Shown here piece by piece: positions 1 through 8,439 of a stretch of DNA of 64,000 bases; positions within the stretch are counted from its first letter, which is position 1, and every line of letters starts with the position of its first letter. Source of the stretch: Bradyrhizobium sp. AZCC 1693 (GTDB taxonomy: Bacteria > Pseudomonadota > Alphaproteobacteria > Rhizobiales > Xanthobacteraceae); NCBI RefSeq assembly GCF_036924745.1, contig NZ_JAZHSD010000001.1, forward strand, positions 6,633,001 to 6,697,000. The letters run 5' to 3'. Below the pieces are notes generated by a model. The model did not search any database. It was not told where the DNA came from and worked only from the letters and a program-made list of their open reading frames with translations. The position numbers and the translations under genes were made by a program.

Positions 1-769
1 TTTCGTCCTCGATGAATTCGGAGCGCAGACGCATTCTTGTAATCGGCGTGCGCAGATCGTGGCTGATCGCGGCGAGCATTTTGGTGCGGTCGTCGATCAG
101 GCCGGTGATGCGCTCGCGCATCCGGTTCAGCGCGCGCGCGACTGAGCGGATTTCCTCCGGCCCGCGCTCGGGCAGCGGCGCGGCGCCGCCGTTGAGGCTG
201 AAACTTTCGGCGGCTTTTGCGAAGGACGACAATGGCGCGGTCAACGCCCGCGCCGCCCACAGGCCCAGCAAAGTGACGCTGATGACGGCAAACAGCAGCG
301 TCATCATCCAGGGACCGCCGAGAAACGGCGGCCGCGGCCGGTCCGGCAGGACCTTGGCCGAAATCGTCATACCGTCAGGCAAGCCGATGCCGACCTTGCG
401 GCTCCCATCGCTCGCAAGCTGGAAGACGCGATAATCGCGGCCGAGGCGCTGCTGCAGGCCGTGCGGATCGAATCCGTCTGGCTCGATTGCCGAAGGCACC
501 GGCCCGGCGGGCAGGATTTCGATGCCGAGCTGCGGAAAGGCGCGCGCGATGTCGGCGGACAGCCGCGGCCGTTCCGGCGCGGGCGCGGCGCCGAGCAACT
601 GTACGGCGGCGGCAAGCTGGCCATGGCCGCGGTCAGACGACGGCTCCGGCTGGTCGGGCCGGTGCAGCAGAAAGCTCGCGGTGATGATCAGATGAAGCGC
701 TGCGATCGAGACGACGACGAGGGCTGCGATCTGGCCGCTGATGCCGCGCAGGTTCAGGAGGCCCTTCAT
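1..769 (-). CDS. Sensor histidine kinase, EnvZ type (3' end outside window)
   Basis: Membrane sensor kinase expected to phosphorylate the adjacent OmpR-type regulator. The reading frame is open from an ATG at 769 to the window edge, giving 256 residues. Visible parts are a first membrane helix (about residues 12-35), a periplasmic loop, a second helix (about 154-173), a HAMP-like linker and the H-box SHDLRTPITR with the phospho-accepting His at about 237. The catalytic ATPase domain lies outside the window. The start follows the regulator's stop codon by only 2 nt, so the pair is one transcript with the regulator first. The ligand cannot be read from the periplasmic part. Confidence 0.93.
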   Translation of the reverse strand, partial: MKGLLNLRGISGQIAALVVVSIAALHLIITASFLLHRPDQPEPSSDRGHGQLAAAVQLLGAAPAPERPRLSADIARAFPQLGIEILPAGPVPSAIEPDGFDPHGLQQRLGRDYRVFQLASDGSRKVGIGLPDGMTISAKVLPDRPRPPFLGGPWMMTLLFAVISVTLLGLWAARALTAPLSSFAKAAESFSLNGGAAPLPERGPEEIRSVARALNRMRERITGLIDDRTKMLAAISHDLRTPITRMRLRSEFIEDE

Positions 770-771
770 GA

Positions 772-1526
772 TCAGTGGCCGGCGGCGGTCACCGCCTCGA
801 TACTGATGGCTTCAACGCGCGGGGTGAACATGTAGCCGCCGGAGCGCACCGTCTTGATCATGGTGGTAGTTTGCGGATCGGGTTCGATCTTGCGGCGGAT
901 GCGGCTGACCAGCACGTCGATCGAGCGCTCGAACGAGCCGGCATTGCGGCCCTGCGTGAGGTCGAGCAGGCTGTCGCGCGACAGCACGCGGCCGGGCCGC
1001 TCGCAGAATGTCCGGAGCAGGTCGAACTCGGCGCTGGTCATCGCCACGTGCGCGCCCTCGGGATTGCGCAGCTCCCGCAGCCGGCAATCGATCCGCCAGC
1101 CCGCAAATACGAGCACGGCTGCTCCCTCGGTGGCACTGGCGGTGTAGGCGGCGGCCTGCCGGCGCAGCACCGCGTTGATCCGGGCCAGCAGTTCGCGCGG
1201 GTTGAACGGTTTGGCGAGATAGTCGTCGGCGCCCATTTCGAGGCCGAGGATGCGATCGATGTCCTCGCCGCGCGCGGTCAGCATGATGATCGGGGTCTGC
1301 GATTGCGCGCGCACCTTGCGGCAGAGGGTGAGGCCGTCCTCGCCGGGCAGCATGACGTCGAGGATCAGGAGATATCTACCCTGCGGTCGGTCATGGCGCG
1401 GGCCATCTCGCGGCCGTCGGCTGCTGTGGCCACGTTGCAGGCGTTGTTGCGCAGGTATTTTGCGATCAGCGACCGCGTCTCGCGATCGTCCTCGACGACG
1501 AGGATGTTGGGTATTGCCTGGGCCAT
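772..1526 (-). pseudogene. OmpR-family response regulator, interrupted by a 2-nt frameshift
   Basis: Two-domain DNA-binding response regulator partnered with the downstream kinase. The upstream piece (from ATG 1526) carries the acidic pocket VVEDD and stops at 1365. The downstream piece has the receiver end with ADDYLAKPFNP and a full winged-helix effector domain ending RSGGYMFTP. At 1371-1376 the minus strand reads GATATC where the family needs GATC-TC; removing one AT restores a continuous frame VDLLILDVMLPGEDG, including the phospho-accepting Asp. As written, no protein can join the acidic pocket to that Asp. Total length about 250 residues is normal. It may be a real lesion or a sequence error. 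The start at 1526 is preferred over the ATG at 1613 because the family begins just before the first beta strand. Confidence 0.85.
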
Positions 1527-1685
1527 GCCGATCTTTTGTCGGTGATTCGGGCCTGCGCGCGAAGGATTTTTGTTTCCAGATGTTTCTGGATGACTCGGGG
1601 CAACACCGGGCAACAGGCCCGGGGGCGGTGAAAAGACCTCGTTAAGACCCGGAGCCCTACCGTCGAGGCGTCTTCTACGAATCTC

Positions 1686-1732
1686 TCGACGAATCCCTTC
1701 GACGAATCACCTGACGATCCCTTTGACGATCC
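1686..1732 (+). repeat. Short tandem repeat in a leader region
   Basis: Four imperfect copies of a 12-13 nt unit containing GACGA begin at about 1688, 1701, 1713 and 1725. They lie immediately upstream of the next gene and end just before its ribosome binding site. Function unknown. Confidence 0.5.
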
Positions 1733-1743
1733 TTGGAGCTATC

Positions 1744-2322
1744 ATGACCTCGATCTCGGCGGCCTCCGTCAACACCTATCAATCGCCACTGCAGAAGTTG
1801 CAGGATGAGTTGCTCTCCGAAGTCAATTCCGGCGCCATCAGTTCGTCGGACAAGGACGCCTTGTCGGCGGCCCTGACCGATATCGATTCCGCGATGCAGG
1901 CGAGCCGCGCCAGCGACCAGGCCAGCGGAACGCGGCCGTCGCCCGACCAGCTCAAATCGAAGATCGACGACCTGATCGCCGGCGAAGTTTCCAGCGGCAA
2001 GCTGACCAGCGATCAGGCCACCGAACTGCAGGGCATCTTCAAGGCCGCGTTCGCCAACGGCCCCGGCGGGGCTGGCGGTCCCGGCGGCCCGGGTGGCGCC
2101 GGCGGTCCCCCTCCCGGTGGTCCGCCGCCCGCGGATGGCGCGTCCTCGAGCGACGATTCTTCGTCGAGCACGAATTCGATCGACGACATTCTCAAGCAGT
2201 TCCTGCAATCGCTGCAGGAATCGCTGTCGGCGTCCTCATCGACGACCTACGGCGTAAACGGCAGTTCGAGCACGAGCAACAGCGGTTCCTTCTCGGCACT
2301 GCTGATCGACTATCACAGCTGA
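1744..2322 (+). CDS. Hypothetical protein with Gly/Pro-rich linker and Ser-rich tail
   Basis: 192-residue protein of unknown function. The N-terminal 100 residues look helical and contain two acidic loops (SSSDKDALSAALTDID and SSGKLTSDQATELQ) spaced like a degenerate EF-hand pair. A Gly/Pro tract follows (about residues 105-130), then a Ser/Asp stretch, a short amphipathic helix IDDILKQFLQSLQ and a Ser/Thr-rich tail. There is no signal peptide or membrane segment. ATG 1744 is preferred over an upstream TTG (1723) because GGAG sits 5-6 nt before it. A strong terminator follows, so it is probably monocistronic. EF-hand-like calcium binding is only a guess. Confidence 0.7.
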   Translation: MTSISAASVNTYQSPLQKLQDELLSEVNSGAISSSDKDALSAALTDIDSAMQASRASDQASGTRPSPDQLKSKIDDLIAGEVSSGKLTSDQATELQGIFKAAFANGPGGAGGPGGPGGAGGPPPGGPPPADGASSSDDSSSSTNSIDDILKQFLQSLQESLSASSSTTYGVNGSSSTSNSGSFSALLIDYHS

Positions 2323-2357
2323 GCGCGCGATCGCGAAGCGGACAAAAAGCTGCCCTG

Positions 2358-2389
2358 CAACCATCCTTTCCGAAAGGGAAGGATGGTTG
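2358..2389 (+). terminator. Rho-independent terminator
   Basis: A stem of 14 pairs (one G-T) closes on a GAAA loop and is followed by TCTCATTTT. It lies 36 nt after the preceding stop codon on the same strand. Confidence 0.8.
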
Positions 2390-2458
2390 TCTCATTTTCG
2401 GGAACGGAACCTGGCGACGGTTGTCACGTTGATTCCGGACTGATGTGTGGAGGGTCCA

Positions 2459-2836
2459 ATGGCAAGCAGCGTCATGGCCAAGCCACATCAGCTGATCGCG
2501 AGCGACCGTGTCGAGGGGACCGCGGTGCGCAGGCCGAACGGAGACATGATCGGCCATATCGAGCGGCTGATGATCGACAAGGTCACCGGTAAAGTAGCCT
2601 ACGCAATCCTTAGTTTCGGCGGGTTTCTCGGCATCGGCGCCAATCTGATTCCGTTGCCGTGGGGACGGCTTCGCTACAACATGAAGTTCGAAGCCTACGA
2701 ACTCGACATCGACGATGAAGAGCTGAAGCGCGCGCCGTCATTCCGTGCGGACAAGGATTTCGACTGGGGCGATCGCGCAAAGGAAGCCGAACTGCATCGC
2801 TATTACGGCAGGCCGCCTTACTGGGGCGGCTTTTGA
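2459..2836 (+). CDS. PRC-barrel domain protein (cytoplasmic)
   Basis: 125-residue protein. Residues about 12-85 form a PRC-barrel: a short beta segment (LIASDRVEGTAVRRPNGDMI), then IGHIERLMIDKVTGKVAYAI and the loop GGFLGIGANLIPLPW. Stand-alone PRC-barrels are found in photosynthetic reaction centre H subunits, RimM and many uncharacterised stress-linked proteins, so the specific role is unknown. The tail is charged and ends in a Tyr/Trp/Gly-rich stretch. ATG 2459 is chosen because GGAGGG lies 5 nt upstream; the GTG at 2447 overlaps that site. The next gene encodes an exported PRC-barrel protein with the same GGFLG(I/V)G loop. Confidence 0.85.
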   Translation: MASSVMAKPHQLIASDRVEGTAVRRPNGDMIGHIERLMIDKVTGKVAYAILSFGGFLGIGANLIPLPWGRLRYNMKFEAYELDIDDEELKRAPSFRADKDFDWGDRAKEAELHRYYGRPPYWGGF

Positions 2837-2931
2837 CCGCAGTGCGGCGCGAGTGTTTCGTGCGAAATGGGTGGAACACTTGTTGAAGTGACGGGTTTTC
2901 CCAGAGCGTTTCTGAACTGAGGAGAACGGAT

Positions 2932-3471
2932 ATGCTAACCAAATATGCCGTTGCCGGCCTCGCGGCTTCCGCGCTGCTGGCGAGTGTCGCGTTCGCGCAA
3001 AGTCCTTCGGCAACGACTGACCGCGCAACAACCGCCGCGCCCGCGGCCGCGTCCGATACCTCGTCGTTCAAGGGTAACTGGCGGGCCTCGAAGCTGGTCG
3101 GCCTAAACGTGTACAACGACAGCAACGAAAGCCTCGGATCGATCAATGATCTGCTGGCTGACAAGAGCGGCAACATCAAAGGCGTGGTAATCGGCGTCGG
3201 CGGGTTCCTTGGCGTCGGCGAGCATCTGGTTGCGGTAACCTTCGACAAGGTGAAATTCGTCGATGAGCCGATCGCCTATACCGGCGCCTCGAGCACCGCG
3301 CCCGCGACCGGCGGCGCAAGGCCTTCAACGAACACGACGACGACGGGTGCTGCGACGACTGCGCCTGCCGCCGCGCCCAAGAAGAATCCGTGGTATCCGG
3401 ATCACGCCATGCTTAGCGCGACAAAGGATCAGCTGAAGGCGATGCCGGAGTTCAAGTACTCGATCGAGTGA
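2932..3471 (+). CDS. Exported PRC-barrel domain protein
   Basis: 179 residues. A signal peptide (MLTKYAVAGLAASALLAS, predicted cut after AFA at about 22) shows export to the periplasm. An Ala/Thr-rich linker leads to a PRC-barrel at about residues 48-108 with GLNVYNDSNESLGSINDLL and GGFLGVGEHLVAVTF. A low-complexity Thr/Ala/Pro segment follows, then a conserved-looking C-terminus (NPWYPDHAMLSATKDQLKAM). GAGGAGA lies upstream of the ATG. Its pairing with the cytoplasmic PRC-barrel gene suggests a related role on two sides of the membrane. Exact function unknown. Confidence 0.85.
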   Translation: MLTKYAVAGLAASALLASVAFAQSPSATTDRATTAAPAAASDTSSFKGNWRASKLVGLNVYNDSNESLGSINDLLADKSGNIKGVVIGVGGFLGVGEHLVAVTFDKVKFVDEPIAYTGASSTAPATGGARPSTNTTTTGAATTAPAAAPKKNPWYPDHAMLSATKDQLKAMPEFKYSIE

Positions 3472-3502
3472 GGCCGCGGCCTTAATTGCCAAAGCTTCTT
3501 CA

Positions 3503-3537
3503 AAATGGCTGGACGGCGTGACGCCGCCCGGCCATTT
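3503..3537 (+). terminator. Hairpin, likely transcription terminator
   Basis: A 16-bp stem with one mismatch and one G-T pair closes on TGA, 32 nt after the PRC-barrel stop codon. No clear T-run follows, so termination is inferred from position and stem strength. Confidence 0.45.
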
Positions 3538-3659
3538 GATCTTGTGGACGCGTGTTCGCGCAATGGTGCAGCGCATCCTATTCACCATGGGCATCCCGAT
3601 GTTAGGTTGTATCGCGGCAGGAGCCCCTGCGTCCTGCCTGGCACCAACGGGAGGACGAC

Positions 3660-3872
3660 ATGGCTGAGAGTGTCTACAAGGTCATCGAGCTGATCGGCAC
3701 CAGCAAGGATTCCTGGGAAAAGGCCGCGGCGGCCGCGGTCAGCCGCGCCGGAAAATCCTTGCGCGACCTCCGTGTCGCCGAGGTCGTCAAGCTCGATCTG
3801 CAACTGGATGCCAAAGGCGAGGTCGAGGCGTACCGCGCCAAGGTGAATGTCTCGTTCAAGTTCGAGGATTAG
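3660..3872 (+). CDS. Dodecin family flavin-binding protein
   Basis: 70-residue protein matching dodecin over its whole length: MAESVYKVIELIGTSKDSW, a single helix KAAAAAVSRAGKSLRDLRVA, then strands VVKLDLQLDAKGEVEAYRAK and VNVSFKFED. Dodecins assemble into hollow dodecamers that store or buffer flavin (lumichrome, riboflavin or FMN) in the cytosol. The conserved flavin-stacking Trp is present in SKDSWEKA. GGGAGGACGAC precedes the ATG, a good ribosome site. It stands alone, flanked by a hairpin on one side and palindromic repeats on the other. Confidence 0.93.
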   Translation: MAESVYKVIELIGTSKDSWEKAAAAAVSRAGKSLRDLRVAEVVKLDLQLDAKGEVEAYRAKVNVSFKFED

Positions 3873-3887
3873 CTGCAGTCGTGAGCC

Positions 3888-3957
3888 GTCATTGCGAGCG
3901 AAGCAATCCATCTCTTGCGGTGACACATGGACTGCTTCGCTTGCGCGCGCAATGATG
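3888..3957. repeat. Palindromic intergenic repeat, 'attgcgagcgaagcaatcc' type
   Basis: An imperfect inverted repeat: GTCATTGCGAGCGAAGCAAT on the left and a degenerate complement (GCTTCGCTTGCGCGCGCAATGA) on the right. This layout is common in rhizobial intergenic repeats. No gene is seen in it. Confidence 0.7.
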
Positions 3958-3999
3958 GTGTACGCGGAGTGCCGCGCGCAGCACAGCGCCGGCAGATGC

Positions 4000-4092
4000 C
4001 GTAGGGTGGGCAAAAAGGCGCGCACGCGCCGTGCCCATCATTTCCTTGAACGGGAAGATGGTGTGCACGCTTGCGCTTTGCCCGCCCTACGG
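4000..4092. repeat. Palindromic intergenic repeat, 'cgtagggtgggcaaa' type
   Basis: Starts CGTAGGGTGGGCAAA and ends TTTGCCCGCCCTACGG, so the outer 15 nt are inverted. A degenerate inner arm lies between them. It sits between the dodecin gene and the 3' end of the convergent DUF4403 gene. Confidence 0.75.
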
Positions 4093-4105
4093 ACCTCGAA
4101 TTGCG

Positions 4106-5674
4106 TCACAGCGCTGGCAGCGCGCTCAGATAGACGTTGATCGCGCCTTCGGCTTCCGCGATCACGCGCAGCGTTTTGGAATCGAAAGCGATGCCGGCGA
4201 GGCGCAGCTTGCTGATCTCGGCCGAAACCCGCAGGCCGTCCTCGTTCTTCTGGAAATCGGCGATCACGGCCGCAATCTTTCTCTGGGCGTTGGCGGCGAA
4301 CGGCTTGAGGTCGACGGTCGCCTTTTCCGCCAGCGTCTTCTGCAGATGCGGGATCGCCGCACGGGCCGCGGCGCCCAGCAGCCCGAAGGCGGCCTCCGAC
4401 TCGACGGCGAGCTCGATGTCGGTCAGCCGCAGCGTTTGCTCGGCCTGATCGAGCGCCGGCCTTCCCCAGATATGCACATTGGCCTCGCCGCCGAGGCCGA
4501 GGAAACTCTTCTTTTCCCTCGCGCTTACCAGCAGCGAAATCAGGAGGCGGTTGCCCGACGCAGCGACGCTGGCGCGCTTGACGGTGACGTCGACCGAGCC
4601 GGAACCATCTTCGGGAAAAGTCTTTCCGGCGAACTGCGCTTCGACGATTCTGTTGAGCTCGGTGAAAGGCATGTCGATGGGAACGCCGATCGCGACCCGT
4701 CCCGGCGTCGGCGGCACGATGACGATCTCGGCGGGGAATGGGCAGGACGGCCTGGTCTCGGCCGGCGTGATGCGGGTCTCGGCCTCGATGCCGAGCGTCA
4801 GCGTAAGGTTCGCAGCGTCGATGCGCGGCTGCGCGGCAATCGCCCGTATGGGGCGCAATTCCAGCCACAGCGTCGGCATCGTCGAGCCGGCCGTCGTGCC
4901 TTGCAGCGGGATCGAGCGGCAGGCCTTGGCCCATTGCGCCCGCGCGTTCTGTTCGAAGGCCGGATCGTTGCGCATGCGCGCCTGCACCAGCGCGATCTGC
5001 TCGGCGACGTTCTTGTCGATCAATGGCTTCACCTGCGCGGGAACGTTGACGCGCGCACCCGCCACGCTGAGGCTACTGTCGCCGAGATTGACCTGCGCTG
5101 CCAGGTTGGGCTCGATGCGCCAGTTCGCGGCGATCTTCGGCCGCGCTGATATGACGACGTTGCCCTTGATCTCGGCGCTGGCGTTGAGGTTCTTGATGTT
5201 CACGCTGCCGATCTGCTTGGCGACATTGCCGCCGAGCAGGCCGCCGAGCGCGTCGCCGACCGCACCCGTCGCCTTCGCCGACAGCGAGCCGGTGACGTTG
5301 AGCGTTCCCGTCAGCGGCGTCGCCAGCGTCAGCACGTCGGGCGCGCCGGTAGCTACGATCGGTCCGCGCGAGGCGGTCCAGCCGATGTCGGCGTTCTGCA
5401 GGATCTGCGAGATCGGATTGTCGGCCTTGCCGGTGAAGTTGCGCGGCGCGCCGCGATCGGCGGCGTCGCGGATTGCCGACAGCGCAACCGCGATTGGCGC
5501 CATCACGGTGGATGCGCGCGGCGCCGGCGGCAGCGGCGGCAATTCGGCGAGCGCGGGCGGCTGGTTCGTGGCGCGCGGCGCGACGAAGTCCATCACCTTC
5601 AGGCTCGCCGCAAACGAGACGATTAGGACCGCAAGCGCAATCGAAATCGTCTTCAGATGCATCGGCAGACGCAT
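4106..5674 (-). CDS. DUF4403 family protein, membrane-anchored
   Basis: About 522 residues. One N-terminal membrane helix (about residues 8-26) acts as signal or anchor. The rest is a periplasmic domain with long alternating beta segments typical of DUF4403, a family proposed to be related to lipid-binding TULIP/SMP-like domains. That relation is established for few members and is inference here. Repeated patterns such as VNIKNLNASAEIKGNVVIS and the ending GAINVYLSALPAL support the family. The start at 5674 follows a GGGGGGA tract; an upstream ATG at 5704 lacks a ribosome site. It lies downstream of an L,D-transpeptidase gene but is separated by a terminator. Confidence 0.8.
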   Translation of the reverse strand: MRLPMHLKTISIALAVLIVSFAASLKVMDFVAPRATNQPPALAELPPLPPAPRASTVMAPIAVALSAIRDAADRGAPRNFTGKADNPISQILQNADIGWTASRGPIVATGAPDVLTLATPLTGTLNVTGSLSAKATGAVGDALGGLLGGNVAKQIGSVNIKNLNASAEIKGNVVISARPKIAANWRIEPNLAAQVNLGDSSLSVAGARVNVPAQVKPLIDKNVAEQIALVQARMRNDPAFEQNARAQWAKACRSIPLQGTTAGSTMPTLWLELRPIRAIAAQPRIDAANLTLTLGIEAETRITPAETRPSCPFPAEIVIVPPTPGRVAIGVPIDMPFTELNRIVEAQFAGKTFPEDGSGSVDVTVKRASVAASGNRLLISLLVSAREKKSFLGLGGEANVHIWGRPALDQAEQTLRLTDIELAVESEAAFGLLGAAARAAIPHLQKTLAEKATVDLKPFAANAQRKIAAVIADFQKNEDGLRVSAEISKLRLAGIAFDSKTLRVIAEAEGAINVYLSALPAL

Positions 5675-5771
5675 CGTCCCCCCGATCCCATTGAATAGCC
5701 CCACAACGTTCTACAGCGGCGGCGAGGGCCACGCCACTGCGCAATAAGGGCTGCATCAGATCAATACAAAA

Positions 5772-5795
5772 CGGCCCCGGCGAAGGCCGGGGCCG
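5772..5795 (-). terminator. Rho-independent terminator of the L,D-transpeptidase gene
   Basis: A perfect 10-bp GC stem with a four-base loop. On the minus strand it is followed by TTTTGTATT. It lies 30 nt after the L,D-transpeptidase stop. Confidence 0.85.
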
Positions 5796-5824
5796 CATTC
5801 TTCGCATTAAGAAACGCTAATGAC

Positions 5825-6508
5825 TTAGCGAATGGTGCGGCCGAGATCGGCGCGGCGATCCGTCATCGGCAGCACGATCACCTTGGTTCCAACGCTGACG
5901 CGCGAATAGAGATCTCTGACGTCCTCGTTGGTGAGGCGCAAGCAGCCCGAGGAGACACGGGTGCCGATCGTCTCCGGCGCGTTGGTGCCGTGGATGCGGT
6001 AGATGGTGCCGCCGAGATACATCGCGCGGGCGCCGAGCGGATTGCCGGGGCCGCCGGCCATGTGGCGCGGCAGATAGGGCTGGCGGGCGATCATTTCCGG
6101 GGGCGGGGTCCAGGCCGGCCATTCGGCCTTGCGGGTGATGGTCTGCGTGCCGGACCAGGTGAAGCCGTCGCGGCCGATGCCGATGCCGTAGCGCATCGCC
6201 TGGCCGTTGCCGAGCACGAGATAGAGATAGGTGTTCGGGGTGTCGATGATAACAGTGCCCGGCGCCTCGCGGGTGTAGTAGTTCACGACCTGGCGGCGCA
6301 GCCGCGCCGGGATCTCGACCGTCCGGTCTTCGTCGTCCTGGGGCACGGCCGCAACCGGCGGCGGGGCCGCTTCGATCTGCGGCAGGAAAAACGGAAACAG
6401 CGGCAGCGGAGCCGCTGCAGCGGGTGCGGAAAATGCGGTCGCGCCGATCGCCAGCGCACCAAAAGCGGCGGCAGCAATGCGGATGTTCAGCTTCAATGAA
6501 TTAAACAT
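5825..6508 (-). CDS. L,D-transpeptidase (YkuD domain)
   Basis: 227 residues. Periplasmic enzyme that makes 3-3 peptidoglycan crosslinks or attaches envelope proteins to peptidoglycan. A signal peptide (about residues 1-34, ending SAPAAA) and a Pro-rich spacer precede the YkuD domain (about 75-220). The active-site region reads IHGTNAPETIGTRVSSGCLRL: the conserved His and the nucleophilic Cys of the S-x-G-C-x-R-L motif are both present. The start at 6508 has GGGGAC 3 nt upstream; the longer open frame to 6823 runs into a repeat element and is not believed. A terminator follows. Confidence 0.95.
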   Translation of the reverse strand: MFNSLKLNIRIAAAAFGALAIGATAFSAPAAAAPLPLFPFFLPQIEAAPPPVAAVPQDDEDRTVEIPARLRRQVVNYYTREAPGTVIIDTPNTYLYLVLGNGQAMRYGIGIGRDGFTWSGTQTITRKAEWPAWTPPPEMIARQPYLPRHMAGGPGNPLGARAMYLGGTIYRIHGTNAPETIGTRVSSGCLRLTNEDVRDLYSRVSVGTKVIVLPMTDRRADLGRTIR

Positions 6509-6670
6509 GGTCGTCCCCTGTTCTACGCCCAGTCGCGCCGTTTTCGGCGCGTCGTTGGGGAAGCATGTACAGGTGAACCGTTTCAGGACATTTGCACAAA
6601 ATCGCCAAAATGGTTTCGTCCCGTTAGGGAATTGTTTCATTAAGGTTTCGTTGACGGCGGGCGGGGCTGG

Positions 6671-6838
6671 TCTTCCCCTCTCCCCTTGTGGGAGCGAGAC
6701 GAGCGAAGCTCGCTCTTGGGGTGGATCAATCGCGCAAAGCGCGATTGAGACGGGGTGAGGGGTTCTCTCCGCGAAGACAGACCCCTCATCCGACCTCGCT
6801 GACGCGAGGGCACCTTCTCCCACAAGGGGAGAAGGAAG
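6671..6838. repeat. Palindromic repeat, 'cccctctccccttgtggg' type
   Basis: The left arm CCCCTCTCCCCTTGTGGGAG and the right arm CTTCTCCCACAAGGGGAGAA are inverted copies, with inner arms around GGGGTGAGGGG and CCCCTCATCC. The element fills most of the 399-nt gap between the L,D-transpeptidase start and the TAXI gene end; the rest (6509-6670) holds only the presumed promoter of the transpeptidase gene. A related element at 42054 is split by an IS. Confidence 0.8.
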
Positions 6839-6907
6839 AAGAACTCCCGCTGCGCCGGATCAGGCAAGTGAGCTGATCGAAGGAAAGGCGTCCGTACCAA
6901 TCAGGCT

Positions 6908-8302
6908 TTAGCTGGCGCGCATTCGCGGCGTCCCGGCAACGCCGGCGCCGAGCACGACACGCCGGTCGGCGACAGCATGGTGAAATTGCTCGAGCGCGAG
7001 CCCGATCACCGACAGGTCGCCGTCCTCGACCGCGCCGTCGTCATAGCAATCGAACGCGTGACGCAATATGCCGTCGGCTGCATTCTGCATCTCCGCCAGT
7101 TCGTCTGGCGTTTCCGCCTGGCGTACCCTGGAAATCAGGTCGAGCAGTTCATCGCGATGGCCGACATACACCTCGCGTTCGTCTCTGTTCCAGTAGTGCC
7201 TGAACCAGGCGCCGACTGACCCCAAGCCTGAGACAAGCAAGATCGCGCCCCAGATATAGTCGGTGTATTTTTCGAGGAACGTTCGTTCATTGCCGTCGAT
7301 ATAGGCCGCCGCTCCTGCATGCGCCGGTAGCGCGGCGTCTTTGTCGGTATCCGGCTTCTCGATCTGCGAGGCGGTCGGCAATTCGCGCGCGAGCTGCTGG
7401 CGGTTGGTGAAGAGCTGGCGAGCCAAGGCGGCGACCGCCGTGTCCGACAGCGACTTCGGCGCGATGATCAAGTGGTTGACGGCAACGGTATCGATCTTGT
7501 CTTCCGGCCGCTGCGGCGAGGAGCCGAAGATGCTGGCGGGAATCTCCTCGGATTCGTAGATCGGGTTTTTTTTCGCGATCGCATCGGCAACCTCGATCGG
7601 CAGGAATTTCGGTTCGCCGCGGGCGGTCGCCGTTGCCGCGATCGCGTCCACGGTGATCTTGCTCTTGAGCGGGCCGACCGCCATGAACGCGTCGACCGAT
7701 TGGTCGCGCGCCATCTCATTGATCTGGTTGGTGGCAAACTGGCTGATCGTGACCTTGTCGGGGTTGATGCCGGACTCTTTCAGAACATTGCGCAGCAACG
7801 CGACATTGGCCTGCGTCCGCCCGATCACGCCGACACGGTGGCCGGCCAGTTCGTCGAGACTCTTGATCTTGGGCGTGGGATGCTTCTTCGAGCCTTTGGC
7901 GGGAAGGCCCGAAGGCGCCCACAGCACAACGACATTCTTGCGCAGGATGGCGACCGACTCGGCGTTGGCCGGCAGGTTCAGGTCGCCGCGTGCCACCGCG
8001 AGGTCGGCTTTGCCGGCCGTGAACAACGCGATGCTCTCCGCCGCGCCTTCCGTCGTGATCGGCGCCAGCCGGACCGACCCGCCCTCGCGCGCAAACGTCT
8101 GCGCCATCAACTGGACTAGTTTCTGGTCCTCGCTGCCGGCGGGCCCGACCGCAATTCGCAGGGTTGTCGGCCGCAGCACGTAATAAAGCGTGCCGGCGAC
8201 GACGCAGAACGCAAGCATGCCGGCGGCAAGGATAAGAAGCGCATAGCCCTTCTGCTTTCGCCGTCGGCGGGATCGCGCATTATTGTCGTTTGGATCTGAC
8301 AT
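6908..8302 (-). CDS. TAXI family TRAP transporter solute-binding protein
   Basis: 464 residues. A charged N-terminus leads to a membrane anchor (about residues 20-42), then a periplasmic type-2 substrate-binding domain of the TAXI family (about 46-330): LRIAVGPAGSEDQKLVQLMA, AESIALFTAGKADLAVARGD and HRVGVIGRTQANVALLRNVL. A second membrane helix (about 350-370) is followed by a cytoplasmic tail of about 90 residues. TAXI proteins normally feed TRAP permeases, but no DctM-type permease is nearby, and the two-helix layout with a cytoplasmic tail suggests sensing or an orphan role. It is divergent from the glycosyltransferase at 8440. Confidence 0.85.
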   Translation of the reverse strand: MSDPNDNNARSRRRRKQKGYALLILAAGMLAFCVVAGTLYYVLRPTTLRIAVGPAGSEDQKLVQLMAQTFAREGGSVRLAPITTEGAAESIALFTAGKADLAVARGDLNLPANAESVAILRKNVVVLWAPSGLPAKGSKKHPTPKIKSLDELAGHRVGVIGRTQANVALLRNVLKESGINPDKVTISQFATNQINEMARDQSVDAFMAVGPLKSKITVDAIAATATARGEPKFLPIEVADAIAKKNPIYESEEIPASIFGSSPQRPEDKIDTVAVNHLIIAPKSLSDTAVAALARQLFTNRQQLARELPTASQIEKPDTDKDAALPAHAGAAAYIDGNERTFLEKYTDYIWGAILLVSGLGSVGAWFRHYWNRDEREVYVGHRDELLDLISRVRQAETPDELAEMQNAADGILRHAFDCYDDGAVEDGDLSVIGLALEQFHHAVADRRVVLGAGVAGTPRMRAS

Positions 8303-8363
8303 CTTGCTGTCACGTTACACGAAAATGCATGGAGAGGGGCTTAAAAAACAACCTTACAGAACG

Positions 8364-8373
8364 ATGACGTCAT
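8364..8373. promoter_or_regulatory. 10-bp palindrome in divergent promoter region
   Basis: ATGACGTCAT, a perfect palindrome, lies in the 137-nt gap between the divergent TAXI and glycosyltransferase genes. An operator role is only a guess. Confidence 0.25.
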
Positions 8374-8439
8374 ACGCCTGAAATATCCATGTCCCAACGT
8401 CGGATTTGAGAATCGTTCACGAAATCTCGGGTCCGGGAC

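Noticed and set aside
1365..1376. Programmed frameshift in the response regulator
   Set aside because: No slippery heptamer or downstream stem is evident, and such control is not known for OmpR-type regulators; lesion or sequence error is simpler.
3888..4092. CRISPR-like array
   Set aside because: Two different palindromic repeats, each once, with no regular spacers and no cas genes in the window.
4031..5149. Long plus-strand open frame over the DUF4403 gene
   Set aside because: It is antisense to a gene with clear family motifs and shows only Arg/Gly/Asp-rich high-GC composition, typical of a shadow frame.
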